From Oscheius dolichura (Eukaryota > Nematoda > Chromadorea > Rhabditida > Rhabditidae), in assembly GCA_932521035.1 (NCBI GenBank), contig OW051496.1:10230001-10294000 (forward strand): a DNA stretch of 64,000 bases, read 5' to 3'. Every line of letters starts with the position of its first letter. Position 1 is the first letter of the stretch. The translations under genes were made by a program, and so were the position numbers. Shown piece by piece: positions 47,701-61,360 of this stretch. Below the pieces are notes generated by a model, which saw nothing but the letters and a program-made list of their open reading frames with translations, made no database searches and was not told where the DNA came from.

Positions 47701-49437
47701 CAATAGCAATTTAGGGGATGAATCCGCTCGAGAATGCGCTCGCGCTGTTTTATTACATTGTGTTGAAACTGGACTACGTTTAATCTCACCTGCTATGCCG
47801 TTTTTATCTGAGGAACTCTGGCAGCGCCTTCCTCGCCGAAATGGTGACAGTCTTTCTGTCATGATAGCACCATATCCAAAGCCAGAAGAGGTTTTTTAAA
47901 CGTTTATAACTAACACTCTTTACAGTATGCATTCCGTGATGGGCAAATAGAAGCGGAAGTTAACTTTGCTATGGAGATCGTCAAATCTGTTCGTTCTCTC
48001 AGATCTAGCTATGATCTTACAAACAAAACGAAAGCTGATCTGTTTATTTCCATCGGTTCCTCTGACAAGCAGCAATCTTTGATGCATTTGTCACATCTGA
48101 TCGGAACACTTGCTTCAGCCAATAAGGTATGTTTCGTGCTCCTTTTATAAATGTATCCCTTTTCTTTTTTACATATTGGCTTCTAGGTTGCTATCTTCCT
48201 CGCTGATTCCCAAGAAAAACCACCATCAGGCTGTGCTCAAATCACGCTCTCGTCCCTGTGCACTATTTATATTGCCCTTGAAGTCAGTTAAGTTTATGTT
48301 GAGTGTGCAACGTGCTCGCTGTTTTGAAATTTTAATTTTTCTCCCCCTCGACTGATGCGCGGTTCTTTTTTCAGTCTTATTTTGTGTAATCGTATTGTTT
48401 GTGCTACCTTATTGTGTTGTGATAAATCTTTATTTAAATTAAATGTTCCATCTCTATGCTGTCCATTGTGTTTCCATCATCATTTGATAGCCCGTCTAAT
48501 GGTGTAGAAAGGCCTCAAATCTCTGGTTGAGACTAAATGCAAGAGCAATGCCGATCGTTTACCACCATGTTGAGCAAACTTTCCGGAAGAAATCACCAGT
48601 TTTCTGACTGAAGGTGATCTTGGTTATTCGGCAGTGTCGAGAAAGATTGGACTCATGATCAACTGCCCAGCAGACAGTACAGGGTAATTCTGCACCCGTA
48701 AATCCCCGGCAGGGCATTTATCTGCCTTCAAAATGGCTATAAAATCATATACGGAAGTCATTTTCCCGAGCGCCCGAACCCGTAAAGTCTTGGCAGCTGA
48801 GCCGTCTGGTTACTGTCAGAGCGCGATTCCCTTTCCTCTCTGCTGCCGAGATTCTACGGGTGCGGCAGTGGACTACCGTATACCGAGCTTCTGAAATTGC
48901 TGGAAAACGTCTGTTTCCCTGGAATGTTATGAGTCAAGGAGCCCAGAAACACTGAAATTACCATAATCGGTGTCCTCCATCGACGCACTGTTCGACCATC
49001 GCTTTGTCTTTCCTTCCCATTCTATCGCGTTCACATTGTGCTCATTTTCTTGTTATTAAATTGTTTTCTTATTCATTCACCTTATTCAAAGAAAAGTACT
49101 GTAGCTATCCCAAAAAATGACTCCCACCCCGCGCGTTTTAGAATTCGAAAAAAAACATTTACCGTATCATTTTTCAGGGCAAAATCGATGTCCAAAAAGA
49201 GCTGGCAAAGTTAAACGCGAAAAAGGAGAAGAATGACCAAGGAGCCCAGAAAATCCTGGACCTGGAAAAGGCAGCAGACTATGAGGCTAAAGTTCCTCTT
49301 GGCGTCCGAACAAACAATCAAGAAAAGGTATCGGAAACCTGTATTTTCCAACCAAAAAAATGCATTTTTAGAAAGAATCTCTCCTAGAGGAGAACAAAAA
49401 CCTCGAGGCTGCTATTTCTGCTCTTCAATCGCTTTGA
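44732..49437 (+). CDS. vars: Valyl-tRNA synthetase (cytosolic type)
   Basis: Class I aminoacyl-tRNA synthetase charging tRNA-Val. The ATG at 44732 follows TTTTCAG. Layout: Lys/Glu-rich N-terminal extension ([20 protein letters not shown]), then the catalytic HIGH-type motif [20 protein letters not shown], editing (CP1) domain with [18 protein letters not shown] and [53 protein letters not shown], the KMSKS motif [14 protein letters not shown], an anticodon-binding helical region and a C-terminal coiled coil ([20 protein letters not shown]). Stop TGA at 49435. The exon ending at 48282 and that starting at 49178 are separated by a 0.9-kb intron with family A copies; elsewhere introns are short. 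Both signature motifs are intact, so it should be active. Confidence 0.94.
48692..48863. repeat. Family A palindromic element, copy 11 plus a solo left arm
   Basis: A solo left arm at about 48692 (GCACCCGTAAATCCCCGGCA) followed by a full copy from about 48772 (AACCCGTAAAGTCTTGGCAG ... CTGCCGAGATTCTACGGGTG). In the large ValRS intron. Confidence 0.75.
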
Positions 49438-49622
49438 ATTTCAGTCATCACAAAATCTGTTAGGGTCTGGGAATTGTTATTTTTGTTGCTTGTTATCTTC
49501 CCTTTTTCTTTCATATCTAAATAAATTATGTTAAATTATAATCCACTTCAGCTCTTTCTACAGTCTTCACGGTGTCTACTTGATTAATATCCTCCGTGTT
49601 TATAACAATTTAGTCTGCCTCT

Positions 49623-52600
49623 ATGGATGATTATGCAAATGAAATAGCCAATAACCCGCAAATTCCTAGAAAAGTTTGTTGATTACTATTATCATACTAG
49701 AAATATAGTTTCATCTTCGAAAAAGCGGAAAATGGATTCGAGAAGCTGTAAAATGTACAGAAAGGTTTAAATCGGAAGAAGAATTGGAGCAGGGAATTCA
49801 TAACAAGCTGGAGGAGATCCGAAAGCAAATGGACGAGCTCAAGGTTTGATTATAGTCCTTTTCCAGAAAATAGGGTTACTGTACATTTGTCTCTTCGGGA
49901 CCTTTTGGCCAAACGGCGAAGTAAAATCGACTGGAAATCGAAAATCCCGATAACTTCTGCTCAAAAGGTCCCGCGCGGAATATTTTGCCACCTGTTACCG
50001 TAACCCTGTTTTTTTTTTAAAAAGAACTATGTTATACCGTATTTTAGGAAGAAATTCATAATTCTATCCAAACAGACCGCCAGCAAGCCGCGTGGAGGAA
50101 TCATGTGGCAAGTATGCACGTTGCTGGAGATGTCGTTTCTAAACTACGGTATTGTGACCACTTTTTTATGAGAAAGTTTATATTTCCAGGTCGTCATTGA
50201 GTGATCGAGATATCAGCAAAGCTTACTGTAAATTTATGGAGATTATTAACTACATGCCTAGCCTGATATCCCCGGCTACAAGTGGAAAATATCGGTATAA
50301 TCCTTTTCCAAAAAATAGGGTTACTGTAACTAGTGCTATGGTGTTTGTCTGATGGGAAAGTGTCCGACGGTAAAGGGATAAAACATTTCTTAATCCCGGG
50401 GGCCGCCGCAGGCGGTCGTCGGCGGAAGAGCGGAAAGGTCGCCACAGGTCGAAGCGGATAACTTTGACAGATAGACGACAGCCGAAGGCCCGCTGGTAGG
50501 GTTACTGTAACGGGTCTCTAAACATTCCGCGCGGGACCTTTTTGAGCAAAAATCATCGGAATTTTCGATTTCCAGTCGATTTTCTTCGCCGTTTGGCCAG
50601 AAGGTCCCGAAGAGACAAATATATCGTGTTTTTTCAGATCCTTCCATTTATGCGAGGCTCCCGGTCAATTTATCCTAGCATTAGATCATTTCCTATCCAT
50701 GTTTCATCCAGAATTGGACTGGCACTGGGATGCTAATACGTAACTACCGTACTATCCTCTTTCTATAACCGTTATCTAGGCTAAATCCCCATTGTGAATC
50801 CACACCACCGGATGAAATGTTTCTGGATGACAGAGTTATTTGTGCTTATCCTAATAATTGGCATTTTGGACCGAGTGGAACGGGCGACATTTTCGAATGG
50901 AATCAAGTGATCATTTCTGAAAATAACTGCTACGATTTGGTAACAGCCGATGGGAGCTTGTACACCAGGGTACGGTATCTATATTTGAAGTATATGATTT
51001 TATTGAAGGATAATCCTGCTGGACAGGAGAAACTGGTACTGGATCTACTGGAAAAGGAAGCAGAGATCGCATTGTCTATATTAAATCCAGGAGGAACTTT
51101 TATTATGAAAGTAAGTGCTGATCAAATTGATTTCTGACTAGGGACGGGAAACTCGGTCCGGGCCAGTAAGGCGCATTTACGGGGGAAGCGCGCCACCTTT
51201 GCGCTTTTTCGCTGTAACAGGACTATACTCTTTGCCATACTGTATTTCGTATATTGAGACTATTGCACCGAAAAAGCGCAAAGGTGGCATGCTCCCCCCG
51301 AGAATGCGCCTTGCTGGCCCGAGCATGGTTTACCGCTCTATTTCTTACCCTGTTTTTAGATATACAGTATGCTGGATGAAAGAAGCAGAAAATTAATAAT
51401 TACTATAGCAGAATGTTTCGAGGAAGTCGTCATATTCAAGCCGCATTGCAGTAAGCCGCGGACTTCGGAGGTTTCCCTTTGATTTTGAAATATAAGGACG
51501 CGTTTCAGAGGTATCTTATATGTAGAGGATTCCTTCGGACAGCAGATCTAACCCCGAGTGATCAGATTAAAACAACAGTAACCCGTTTTTAAAATTAAAA
51601 TCAGTAATTGCCGTTTTAGTTGTTATTAGAATGTGAGCTGTACTTTTCGAAGCAGCAATTCCTAGCAGCCCAATATTATTGGGATAATAACGGAAATCTA
51701 AAAGATAACAAAGTGTGTGCTCAAAAGAAAATAGCCAAAGACGCGATACTGCAAAATATACGAGCAGATTTGATGAAGAACAAAATCAGGTATCCAGAGG
51801 GATACTGTAGTCAATAGTCTTTAGGTGGTCTCTGATTCAAGACCGTGCTCCGCAGCCATGGATTGCCATGTTTGGGGATAATTACATCGAAGAAATAAAG
51901 AAACTTGACTCGGTGGATTCTACGAAAACCTTTATAAAAGAAACCGTGAGTTGTTAGAGATTTTCCCAAGGGATCACTGCTTTCAGCTAATCAACGAAGC
52001 TTTGAATCTAGACAACACAGGCGGTGAGGAAATAGAAATGGAATGGGGCGAAGATTATCAACGTTTTTTATCCGATGTAAACCAAGAGGATGTGGATTCT
52101 CTAGACACAGTTTGTTTTCACTAGAAGCGGAAATTATATTTCCAGATTCTATCGTTTGGTAAAGATCCGATCTCAATAAAACACTCCCTATTTATTCCAC
52201 CATTATGGCTACGCTCTTCTATTATTATGGATGAAACCGAACCAGAAAGACCGCAAAAAATCGTTGATCTCTGTAGTTTATCGAACCGAGGTGAAGCTAA
52301 CAATAGATTTGACGAGAAGGTAGGACTACTTTCTCTTGTATTAGTCCGTTTATAGGAAGGTATACTGTATATTGACTGCTCCTCGATAGAATCGAAAAAG
52401 GATTGGATTAAACTTTTGCAAGACATCAAATTGGCGGCTCAAGTACGCTTATCTAGTCACTTTTTATAATTCCATTTTGTAGAAATTAACATCTCTCCAA
52501 TTAGAATGGAATGGACCTGGACTTCCACTTATTTTGTCCCGGTTTTCCGCATCAGTTATAGCATTTATGTCGATGTTCTTCTTTAAAATTAAATTCGGGG

Positions 52601-52888
52601 AAGGCAGTCTAATTATGACATTTTCAGAACCAGTAAGTTTGTTTTCAATTTGTATTACCTTCTTTAGCATTATGAGGAAGATATCCATTCCCAGTCGTCT
52701 GCCTTTCTGTCCATGCTACACGATAATTGTGGTTAGCCATATTTGAAACATAATTTATATTGCCCATTTCAGATAATGTTGTACAATTTATTCCCTTCTC
52801 AATGTTCGCTGAACTTCACGCAGATATAGAAGCTTTCAATCGGCGGCAATGGAAACGATCCTTTCGTTCTTTGTACCTAGAAATCTAA
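49623..52888 (+). CDS. cmtr-2: Cap-specific mRNA ribose 2'-O-methyltransferase 2 (CMTR2)-like
   Basis: Would methylate the 2'-O ribose of the second transcribed nucleotide (cap2) using S-adenosylmethionine. The ATG at 49623 follows TTTAG by 9 nt, 186 bp after the ValRS stop. An N-terminal helical region is followed by the SAM-binding motif FHLCEAPGQFILALDHFL, then DLVTADGS (the conserved Asp of the Rossmann methyltransferase core), GGTFIMK (catalytic-type Lys), and PHCSRPRTSEVYLICRGF. These agree with the K-D-K-E layout and with CMTR2 better than CMTR1. A C-terminal domain continues to DIEAFNRRQWKRSFRSLYLE, with the stop TAA at 52886. About 15 short exons; two family B and one family C element lie in introns. 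Confidence 0.85.
49863..50018. repeat. Family B element, copy 5
   Basis: CCAGAAAATAGGGTTACTGT at the left, GTTACCGTAACCCTG then a T run at the right. In a CMTR2 intron. Confidence 0.8.
50308..50632. repeat. Family B element, copy 6, with insertion
   Basis: A left end CCAAAAAATAGGGTTACTGT at 50308 is separated from a second family B body (TAGGGTTACTGTAACGGGTC from about 50498) by about 170 bp of unrelated GC-rich DNA. In a CMTR2 intron. Confidence 0.65.
51158..51321. repeat. Family C element, copy 4
   Basis: CCGGGCCAGTAAGGCGCATT at the left; AGAATGCGCCTTGCTGGCCC at the right; GCGCTTTTTCGCTGTAACAG inside. In a CMTR2 intron. Confidence 0.82.
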
Positions 52889-53036
52889 CAGTTTCTATAT
52901 CTCAGCGAAAAGATGATAATAGTGTGCTATGTGCCAATGTGTCATTACTAATAAAACAGTCTAAAGAAAATTAGAAAAAGCCACCTGCGTCGCCCCCGCC
53001 ATCTGCAACAGCCGCAGTTTCTCCATCACCTCCCGA

Positions 53037-55082
53037 ATGTCAACATGTCTACGTCTTCAATTTCTTCTGCCGACACAACATATAGAAATATTCGATGTAT
53101 TCTTCAAAATAGAACTCGTACTCCTACCCATCAATATAGTAATTATGTCTATTGCCATGAAAGTAGTCAACAAGATTCGAGCCCATATGAACCTTCTTCA
53201 AGTGATCAAATCATTCATCTTGAACTATATTATCTGCTGCTTTTGCCGTATTATTACAGTACTCTATCAGATGAGAATCTTGACTTTTGAAGGTACAGCC
53301 CTTTTCCAAAACTAGGGCTACCGTAACGGGTCACAAAACTTTCCGCGCGGGACCTTTTGAACAAAAGTGATCGGGATTTTCGATTTAGCTCGATTTTTCT
53401 TCACCGTTTGGCCAAAAGGTCCCGAAGATACAAATGTACAGTAACCCTATTTTTTTTTGGAAACACACTAGACAATAGGCGACTTTGGTACTAACCCTCT
53501 GCTCTTTCAGGAAAAGTTCAGCACAATTTTGTAATTATGGCTTGTAGTTTTGTGCGAACTTATTTCTTCTCAACGATTCTAACGGGGTAAGTGCAACAAA
53601 ACCCCGGACGGGAATAACAGAACCATTTATTAGAAGTAATCATAACCAGAACAGGTGATAACAATGTTTGAATAGGGTACAGGGTTCACTACAAATGAGA
53701 ACAAGGAAAATTCAACCTGTTCTGACCTCATCAGACATATGTTTCTAAATTTCACGACGCATCTCCGCTGCGGGAGAAGATTTGAAGATCGCTGGTCCCG
53801 CAGCGGAGACGCGACCGACCTTTAAAGGGACTGTCAGGGACCTTATTTGGTTATGGTAGGCGCGCCATCAAAATTTCACGAATTCATAATATTTTTACGG
53901 AATATGTCATCATAGACGTTCAGAAAATGTCAAAAAACGAGAACAAATTCAAAAATTTGTGTTCCGCCAAAGCGTGCCAAAGGAGGAGGACGCTAGCTAG
54001 TTCAGTCGCTTCAGGACCCGCTACCGGAAAAAAAGGTCCCTGACAGTCCCTTTAAATCCCGTGACATATCCGTTGGAAAAAAAAAACTATATGATCTTTT
54101 CCAGTATTAGTATAGTCTTCATTGAGCGTCTGGCTGCTACCTATTTCATTGCCGATTATGAGAAAAAGAAGCGACTGTACATTCCTTTCTGTCTCATAAG
54201 TTACAATTTCTTTCTGTCTGTCATAGCTGCTGAATTCTTCACATATGGTAAGAAACGACCAAACATTCTAAAAATATACCAAATTTTAGAAATTTTACCC
54301 ATGTGGTTTCTTATTGGAGCGGGTGTTCTTTCAACCTTCTTCGGTGCGCTGGTTTGTGTTTCGCGTTTTCAACTGTTATCAATATTTCAGGGATTTGTTG
54401 TGATCTACAGACAAAACAGCATCCGATTGGCTAAAATAAATAAAAACCATAGAAGTACACGACTATCATATACGTTGAGCTTACGGTTCCAATTAGAAGA
54501 AAATGTCCGCTCTATGAAAGTAATAATAACAGTTTTCTATATGGAATATTTGTTTGTTTGCAGTTGCTTAGGACGGCTTTTCTTCTTCTCAGCCTGCAAA
54601 ATGTTCCATACGCTGCGCTTTATGTCATAGGAAATATGGATTTAATCCGTAACTTGAAAGACGGTTGGATATCGCAGTTACTTGAGACTCTGTTCAATGT
54701 TCTCGTAGCAACGTGAGCTCTCATTTTTTCTATATAATTTTATTTTTTCAGTGATGGAGTGATAATTGCTCTTGTCGTCTTCGTAACCGATCCAACTTAT
54801 GTTCTAGTTGTTAAAAATCTTAAATATATCGGTATTTTATTGGTAGATCCAAAAGTATGATAAACTGAGGTTTCAGGCTGGCTTGTACCAACATTCCATG
54901 TAAATCTAGATGAAGTAGTTCCGCCTGAGAAAAATGAATCAAACATATATTTTGTGAACATGACAGAAATGTGGGATAGTCATTTGAAGGAGGTGGAAAT
55001 AGCCAGGGAGAAGCAAACTCGCCCAAAGACCAGGAAGAAAAGTCGCCGACGAGCAACAATTCACACAGAACATGGGGAATAA
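53037..55082 (+). CDS. Serpentine chemoreceptor, class E (SRE)
   Basis: Seven-helix receptor of the nematode SRE family, expected in chemosensory neurons. Exons 53037-53292, 53511-53586, 54105-54247, 54290-54351, 54391-54519, 54564-54712, 54752-54831 and 54877-55082 join in phase to about 350 residues. The family signature lies at the end of TM3: FIERLAATYFIADYEKKKRL followed by IPFCLISYN. Helices such as IELVLLPINIVIMSIAM and LNYIICCFCRIITVLYQM are clear, and FVTDPTYV precedes the cytosolic basic tail (TRPKTRKKSRRRATIH). Stop TAA at 55080, AATAAA shortly after. It starts 149 bp after the CMTR2 stop but has a different function; shared transcription is not implied. Two inverted-repeat elements lie in its introns. 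Confidence 0.88.
53306..53460. repeat. Family B element, copy 7
   Basis: CCAAAACTAGGGCTACCGTA at the left, GTACAGTAACCCTA plus a T run and GG at the right. In intron 1 of the SRE receptor. Confidence 0.82.
53758..53815. repeat. Short GC-rich palindrome
   Basis: CGCATCTCCGCTGCGGGAG and TCCCGCAGCGGAGACGCG form a stem of about 17 bp around a 20-nt loop, immediately before a family E element. Confidence 0.65.
53821..54056. repeat. Family E inverted-repeat element, copy 2
   Basis: Ends TTTAAAGGGACTGTCAGGGA and TCCCTGACAGTCCCTTTAAA, perfect inverted repeats of about 22 bp. In intron 2 of the SRE receptor. Confidence 0.85.
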
Positions 55083-57485
<2,403 letters not shown>

Positions 57486-58176
57486 AGGGGGCCCGGAGCT
57501 CTTCTTCTTCCTTTCAATGCTTTCATAATTGATAACATCCGTACTATACGACTTTTTTAAGCAAATAAATTGTTGGTATTTTATGCCACTAGTCGTAGAA
57601 ATGCTCTGGAAGAGATTTGGAGAACAAACTCCCCCAAATTTCCCAGTTTCAGCCATTTTTCCAGTTAGAATTGGATCAGAGAGTCCAGAAAGTGATTTTA
57701 TTCAAAATTGGGCAAGAGCTAAAGATTCATCATGGTCAATGGCTCTAATGAGTCTAAATCAGTCAAAATATAAAAAATAAAAAAATATGTCGACGACGGG
57801 GGATCGAACCTACGACTAGCTACTATCAGCAGACTCTGACTTGCCAGATCGGGCAGCTGCGCCGCATTCTACTACACTACCTGCGCGAAAATGGCGTGAT
57901 AACTTTATTAGTTTCCCATTTCTTCAAATTATGCGTAAAATTTTTATAAAATACATGATTCTGTAGAGAAAATTCTGGGCTACAAGATGATATTGAAATA
58001 GTCTGGTAAATGTTTTAGAAACTTGAAATTTGTTGAAAACTTCCCGTCGGTGGTTTATCTGGTCCAGGAACGGCATCCAGCAAGCGTAAAAAAACTCCCC
58101 AGACTCGGCGATAAGAGCTTTTTGCGGCAGCCGTTGATAACAGACCAAGAGAATTGTTCCCCCAACTCTTCTCGAG
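57486..58176. other. Intergenic region tubulin / SLC2 transporter
   Basis: No gene seen. SINE-like unit S10 (57785-57893, minus) and a stretch 57903-58000 similar to 60166-60255 occupy much of it. AATAAA at about 57,563 may end the tubulin mRNA. Confidence 0.5.
57785..57893 (-). repeat. tRNA-derived SINE-like unit S10
   Basis: On the minus strand: GCAGGTAGTGTAGTAGAATG (A-box region) and GTAGGTTCGATCCCCCGTCG (B-box region), with a longer middle part than other copies. Confidence 0.5.
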
Positions 58177-61100
58177 ATGTTCTTCTCCCTCCCGAGGAAT
58201 CTCCTCTTCACTCTGTTGGGCTTCATCCTGACCAACTTGGCCTGCTCCTTACAGTATTCCATCTTCGTCAACCTGCCCGTCCCCATGATGAATATGTTCA
58301 ACCAGTCCTTCTTCCTACACTACGGGTCGTATTTATCCCCCATGGGGTAGGCCCTTTTTTCTATTTTTTGAAAATGGAGGAGAATAATTAAGAGAGTCCA
58401 TAATTTTGTCTTCTTCGACGATATTTGGAAAGGGAGGAGAATTGACGGCTATTCTACTGGTGGCGCCGCTTCTGGACCGTTTTGGACGACGATTTGTGGC
58501 TATCCGACTGAGGTACTGTAACTTTTAACAAGAAAGGTTCAGCCATTATAATATAGGTGGTTGCAGAGAAGATTTTCCCGGTTCGGTTTTGGATTGTTTT
58601 GGGGATCTTTTGTTTCTGGTGCGCGGCGCTCCAATCCCGCCAGCTGCCGAGACTTTACGGGTACAGGGGATCAGGCTATCGAGGAGCTAACCAGTAGTCA
58701 GAACACTTTCCCCCGTCCTAATTCCGTTATCTATTTCTGACTGGGAGTTTCAAGTGACCGGCGGTGGCCCGCCTCCAGCCCTCCAGTTTTTCCCCACTTT
58801 TCTGCCTCCCTGATAAGATAACAATAGTTCGATCTTTCCCCTTTTCCAGGTTTTTTCTCCTAATCATCGGCTCCGTTCTTGTCCTCCTGGGTACTTTTCT
58901 TCCCTCCTTCGAATGTTTCATCGTCTCCTTCTTCTTCACCTCTCTCAGCTTTGAGATCCGCTTTTTTGCCACGACTCTCTTCATCACCGAATGTACTCCA
59001 GACCATATCCGAGGTATACTTTTTTCGCCAAAAAATAGGGTTACCGAACATTTGTCTATTCGGGACCTTTTAGCCAAATGGCGAAGGATATCGGGAGAAA
59101 TCGAAAATTCCGATCACTTTTGGTCAAAACGCGGGCGATTCTCTGCTACCAATACAACCAGCCGCGGTTGCTGCCGACTTTCGCCGACTTCAGCTGATGT
59201 TGCTGCTCGTCCACCGTCGTTCAGCCGTGACAAAGGACAGAAGACCGAACCTCAAGCCGGAGCACCGTGAGGCCGTACGCTACCCCACCTCTCTTCGGCC
59301 CTACGCAAGCAGTGATGGAGCGACACTCAATTGGATCTTCGACAAGAAACCCAAGTACCTCCAAGCTGTGCGCGGATGATGGAAAGAAGACGTGGCCCCT
59401 CACGCGAATGCGTAGATTAGGGAAATAAATAATAAATAATAATAATAATAATAATTGGTCAAAAGGTCCCCCGGGGAATGTTTTGCGGCCTGTTACCGTA
59501 ACCCTATTCATACATTCTAATCTAAAAAAAGAGATTTTCCAGGTTTCGTGACGATTCTCCAGTCGGTGTCCGAAATGGCGGGGAATGTCTTGGGGATGAC
59601 CCTGGCCCGGCCGAGTCTCCTGGGAACGGAAGAAAACTGGTGGCAGTTGAGTGCCCTGGCTGTCGTTTTCAATATCCTGGCCGGTAGTTACCTCTTCTGG
59701 GTTCCGGAAACTCCAAAAAGATTAATGGCTCTTGGCCAAAGGGAAGAAGCCTGCCGCGCCCTAATCCACTACCACGGGGAGGAGGCAGATACCGGTAGGA
59801 AGCGCTCTTAAAACGGAGGGAAAACCTTATTTTTAAGAGAATCTCCTGGATTCTTATGAGAAAGAACTGCACACGACGAGTAGCCAGGAGACAATGTCGT
59901 GGAGAGATGTCTGGAGAGACGAGACAATGAGAAAGGTGGTCGGAGGAAGGCGGCCCTTGGGAGAGAGACAGTTTAGAGTGTCCTCCTCATTTTGTCCTTC
60001 TACCTGGCTATTAATCTGTCTCCTTTCGTTACGGAGATGATGTTCTCCACCCTGATACAAATGCAAATGGGATTGTCACAAGATACGGTCAGTTTTTGGG
60101 AGAAATTCATCCCAGAAGGGAAAAGGGCGCGCCATAAACCAGGTGCAACTTTATACGCCTCCCATTTCTTGAAATTACATCGAAGTATTTTCTACAATAT
60201 ATTATTTTGTAGAGAACTTTCTGGGCTACAAGATGATACTAAAATGCCTAGAAAAAAAACTGGAAAAAATGAATTAAAAAAGGCTTTTTCCGCTTTTATT
60301 CCGCTATTCCATTTGGGTATTGTAAAAGCGCGCCAAACCCATTTTTGCCCCCTTTTCCTGCTGTATTTAATTCTTCCCAGGCCTACAATCCGTCCCATAT
60401 GTTCAGATAATGACATTGAACAGTTTCTGCCGTGTATTGGCCCTCCCGATGTCGTTTCCCGTCTCCTATGCCATTGACCGGGTCGGAAGGCGGCCGATCA
60501 TCTTCATCGCTTTTAGTATGCTGTACTTTTCTCCCTAATTTCTACTAATTATTAAAATTCAGATTCTTTAAATCCATATTGATGTCTTTTGGGTTGAGTT
60601 TGGCCTTCTTTTGGGGGACTTCAATGGTCACTATTGGAATTGGTAAGGCTCTGGGTTTTCGTGCGCCCGCACCCGTAAAATCTTGGCAGCTGGCGAGATT
60701 GTAACTTGATAACGCTGAACTAAAAGAACATCCAGCTGCCGAGAGTTTACGGGTGTCGCAGGAGATGGAAATTCCCCAATAAAGGGGTCTTCCTTCTCTA
60801 AATCTTCTAGTTAAGGATTCTACAGTAATCCACCAAATTTCAGCGGTGTTTAATGACCTCCTGAGTGCTATAGTCTCCTCCCTGGGTATCGTCCTCATAG
60901 CCAGTCTCTTCGTCTGCGAACTGACTTCCCTAAATGCCAGAGTAGCCGTCAGCCAGGTACCGTACCCCTTCTTTTTTTAAATAGTTCAATTTCTAGATAT
61001 GTAACCTGGTCCCTTCGGTGACAATGATCCCCTTCTTGATCTCTCTCCCTCCTCTTCTGAATATCTTCCCTCCCGTAATCTATATCTATCCAATTTTCTT

Positions 61101-61360
61101 CATGCCTCCTCTAATGATCTATATCTACAGGTTGGACGGTCTCTCATTAAATTTTCTCCTCTTTTTAGAAATCTTCCCGAGACAAAAGGACGTAAAGTCT
61201 GTGATATTCTACAAGATTTTGACTACTGTGTGAGATCTAGAGTGAGTAATTCCCATTTTTCCCCTATCGGGGCGATTTCCAGGCTCCCACTCGGCTTTCC
61301 ATGATCTCCGTCGACGAGTTCACTCCCCTGATGAGAAAGTCTACCCATCTTCTCAAATAA
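58177..61360 (+). CDS. Facilitated sugar transporter, SLC2/GLUT-like (MFS)
   Basis: Twelve-helix plasma-membrane hexose-type transporter. Exons 58177-58346, 58393-58512, 58850-59013, 59543-59794, 59838-59935, 59977-60087, 60407-60522, 60563-60642, 60844-60956, 60997-61130, 61169-61241 and 61283-61360 join in phase. Signatures: MFNQSFFLHYG after TM1 (GLUT external loop); LLDRFGRR between TM2 and TM3; ITECTPDHIRG after TM4; VPETPKRLMALGQREEACRA in the central loop (the PESPR region); YAIDRVGRRP after TM8; and NLPETKGRKVCDI after TM12 (the PETKGR motif). These identify the sugar-porter branch; the QLS and other substrate-specific motifs are diverged, so the substrate is open. Stop TAA at 61358. 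Introns carry family A and B elements. Confidence 0.85.
58630..58667. repeat. Family A solo right arm
   Basis: CCAGCTGCCGAGACTTTACG followed by GGTACAGG, without a left arm. In an SLC2 intron. Confidence 0.65.
59028..59509. repeat. Family B element, copy 8, with insertion
   Basis: Left end CCAAAAAATAGGGTTACCGA, right end CCTGTTACCGTAACCCTATT, separated by about 330 bp of inserted DNA that includes a (TAA)n tract near 59,440. In an SLC2 intron. Confidence 0.7.
60127..60345. repeat. Dispersed repeat, relative of 57903-58000
   Basis: GCGCGCCA at both ends; interior GTAGAGAACTTTCTGGGCTA and CAAGATGATACTAAAA also occur, slightly changed, near 57,975. In an SLC2 intron. Confidence 0.5.
60669..60756. 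repeat. Family A palindromic element, copy 13
   Basis: GCACCCGTAAAATCTTGGCA and CAGCTGCCGAGAGTTTACGG arms. In an SLC2 intron. Confidence 0.83.

Noticed and set aside
52889-53036. Operon linkage of the SRE receptor to CMTR2
   Set aside because: Spacing is short, but there is no convincing acceptor directly before the receptor ATG and chemoreceptors are not usually operonic with housekeeping genes.
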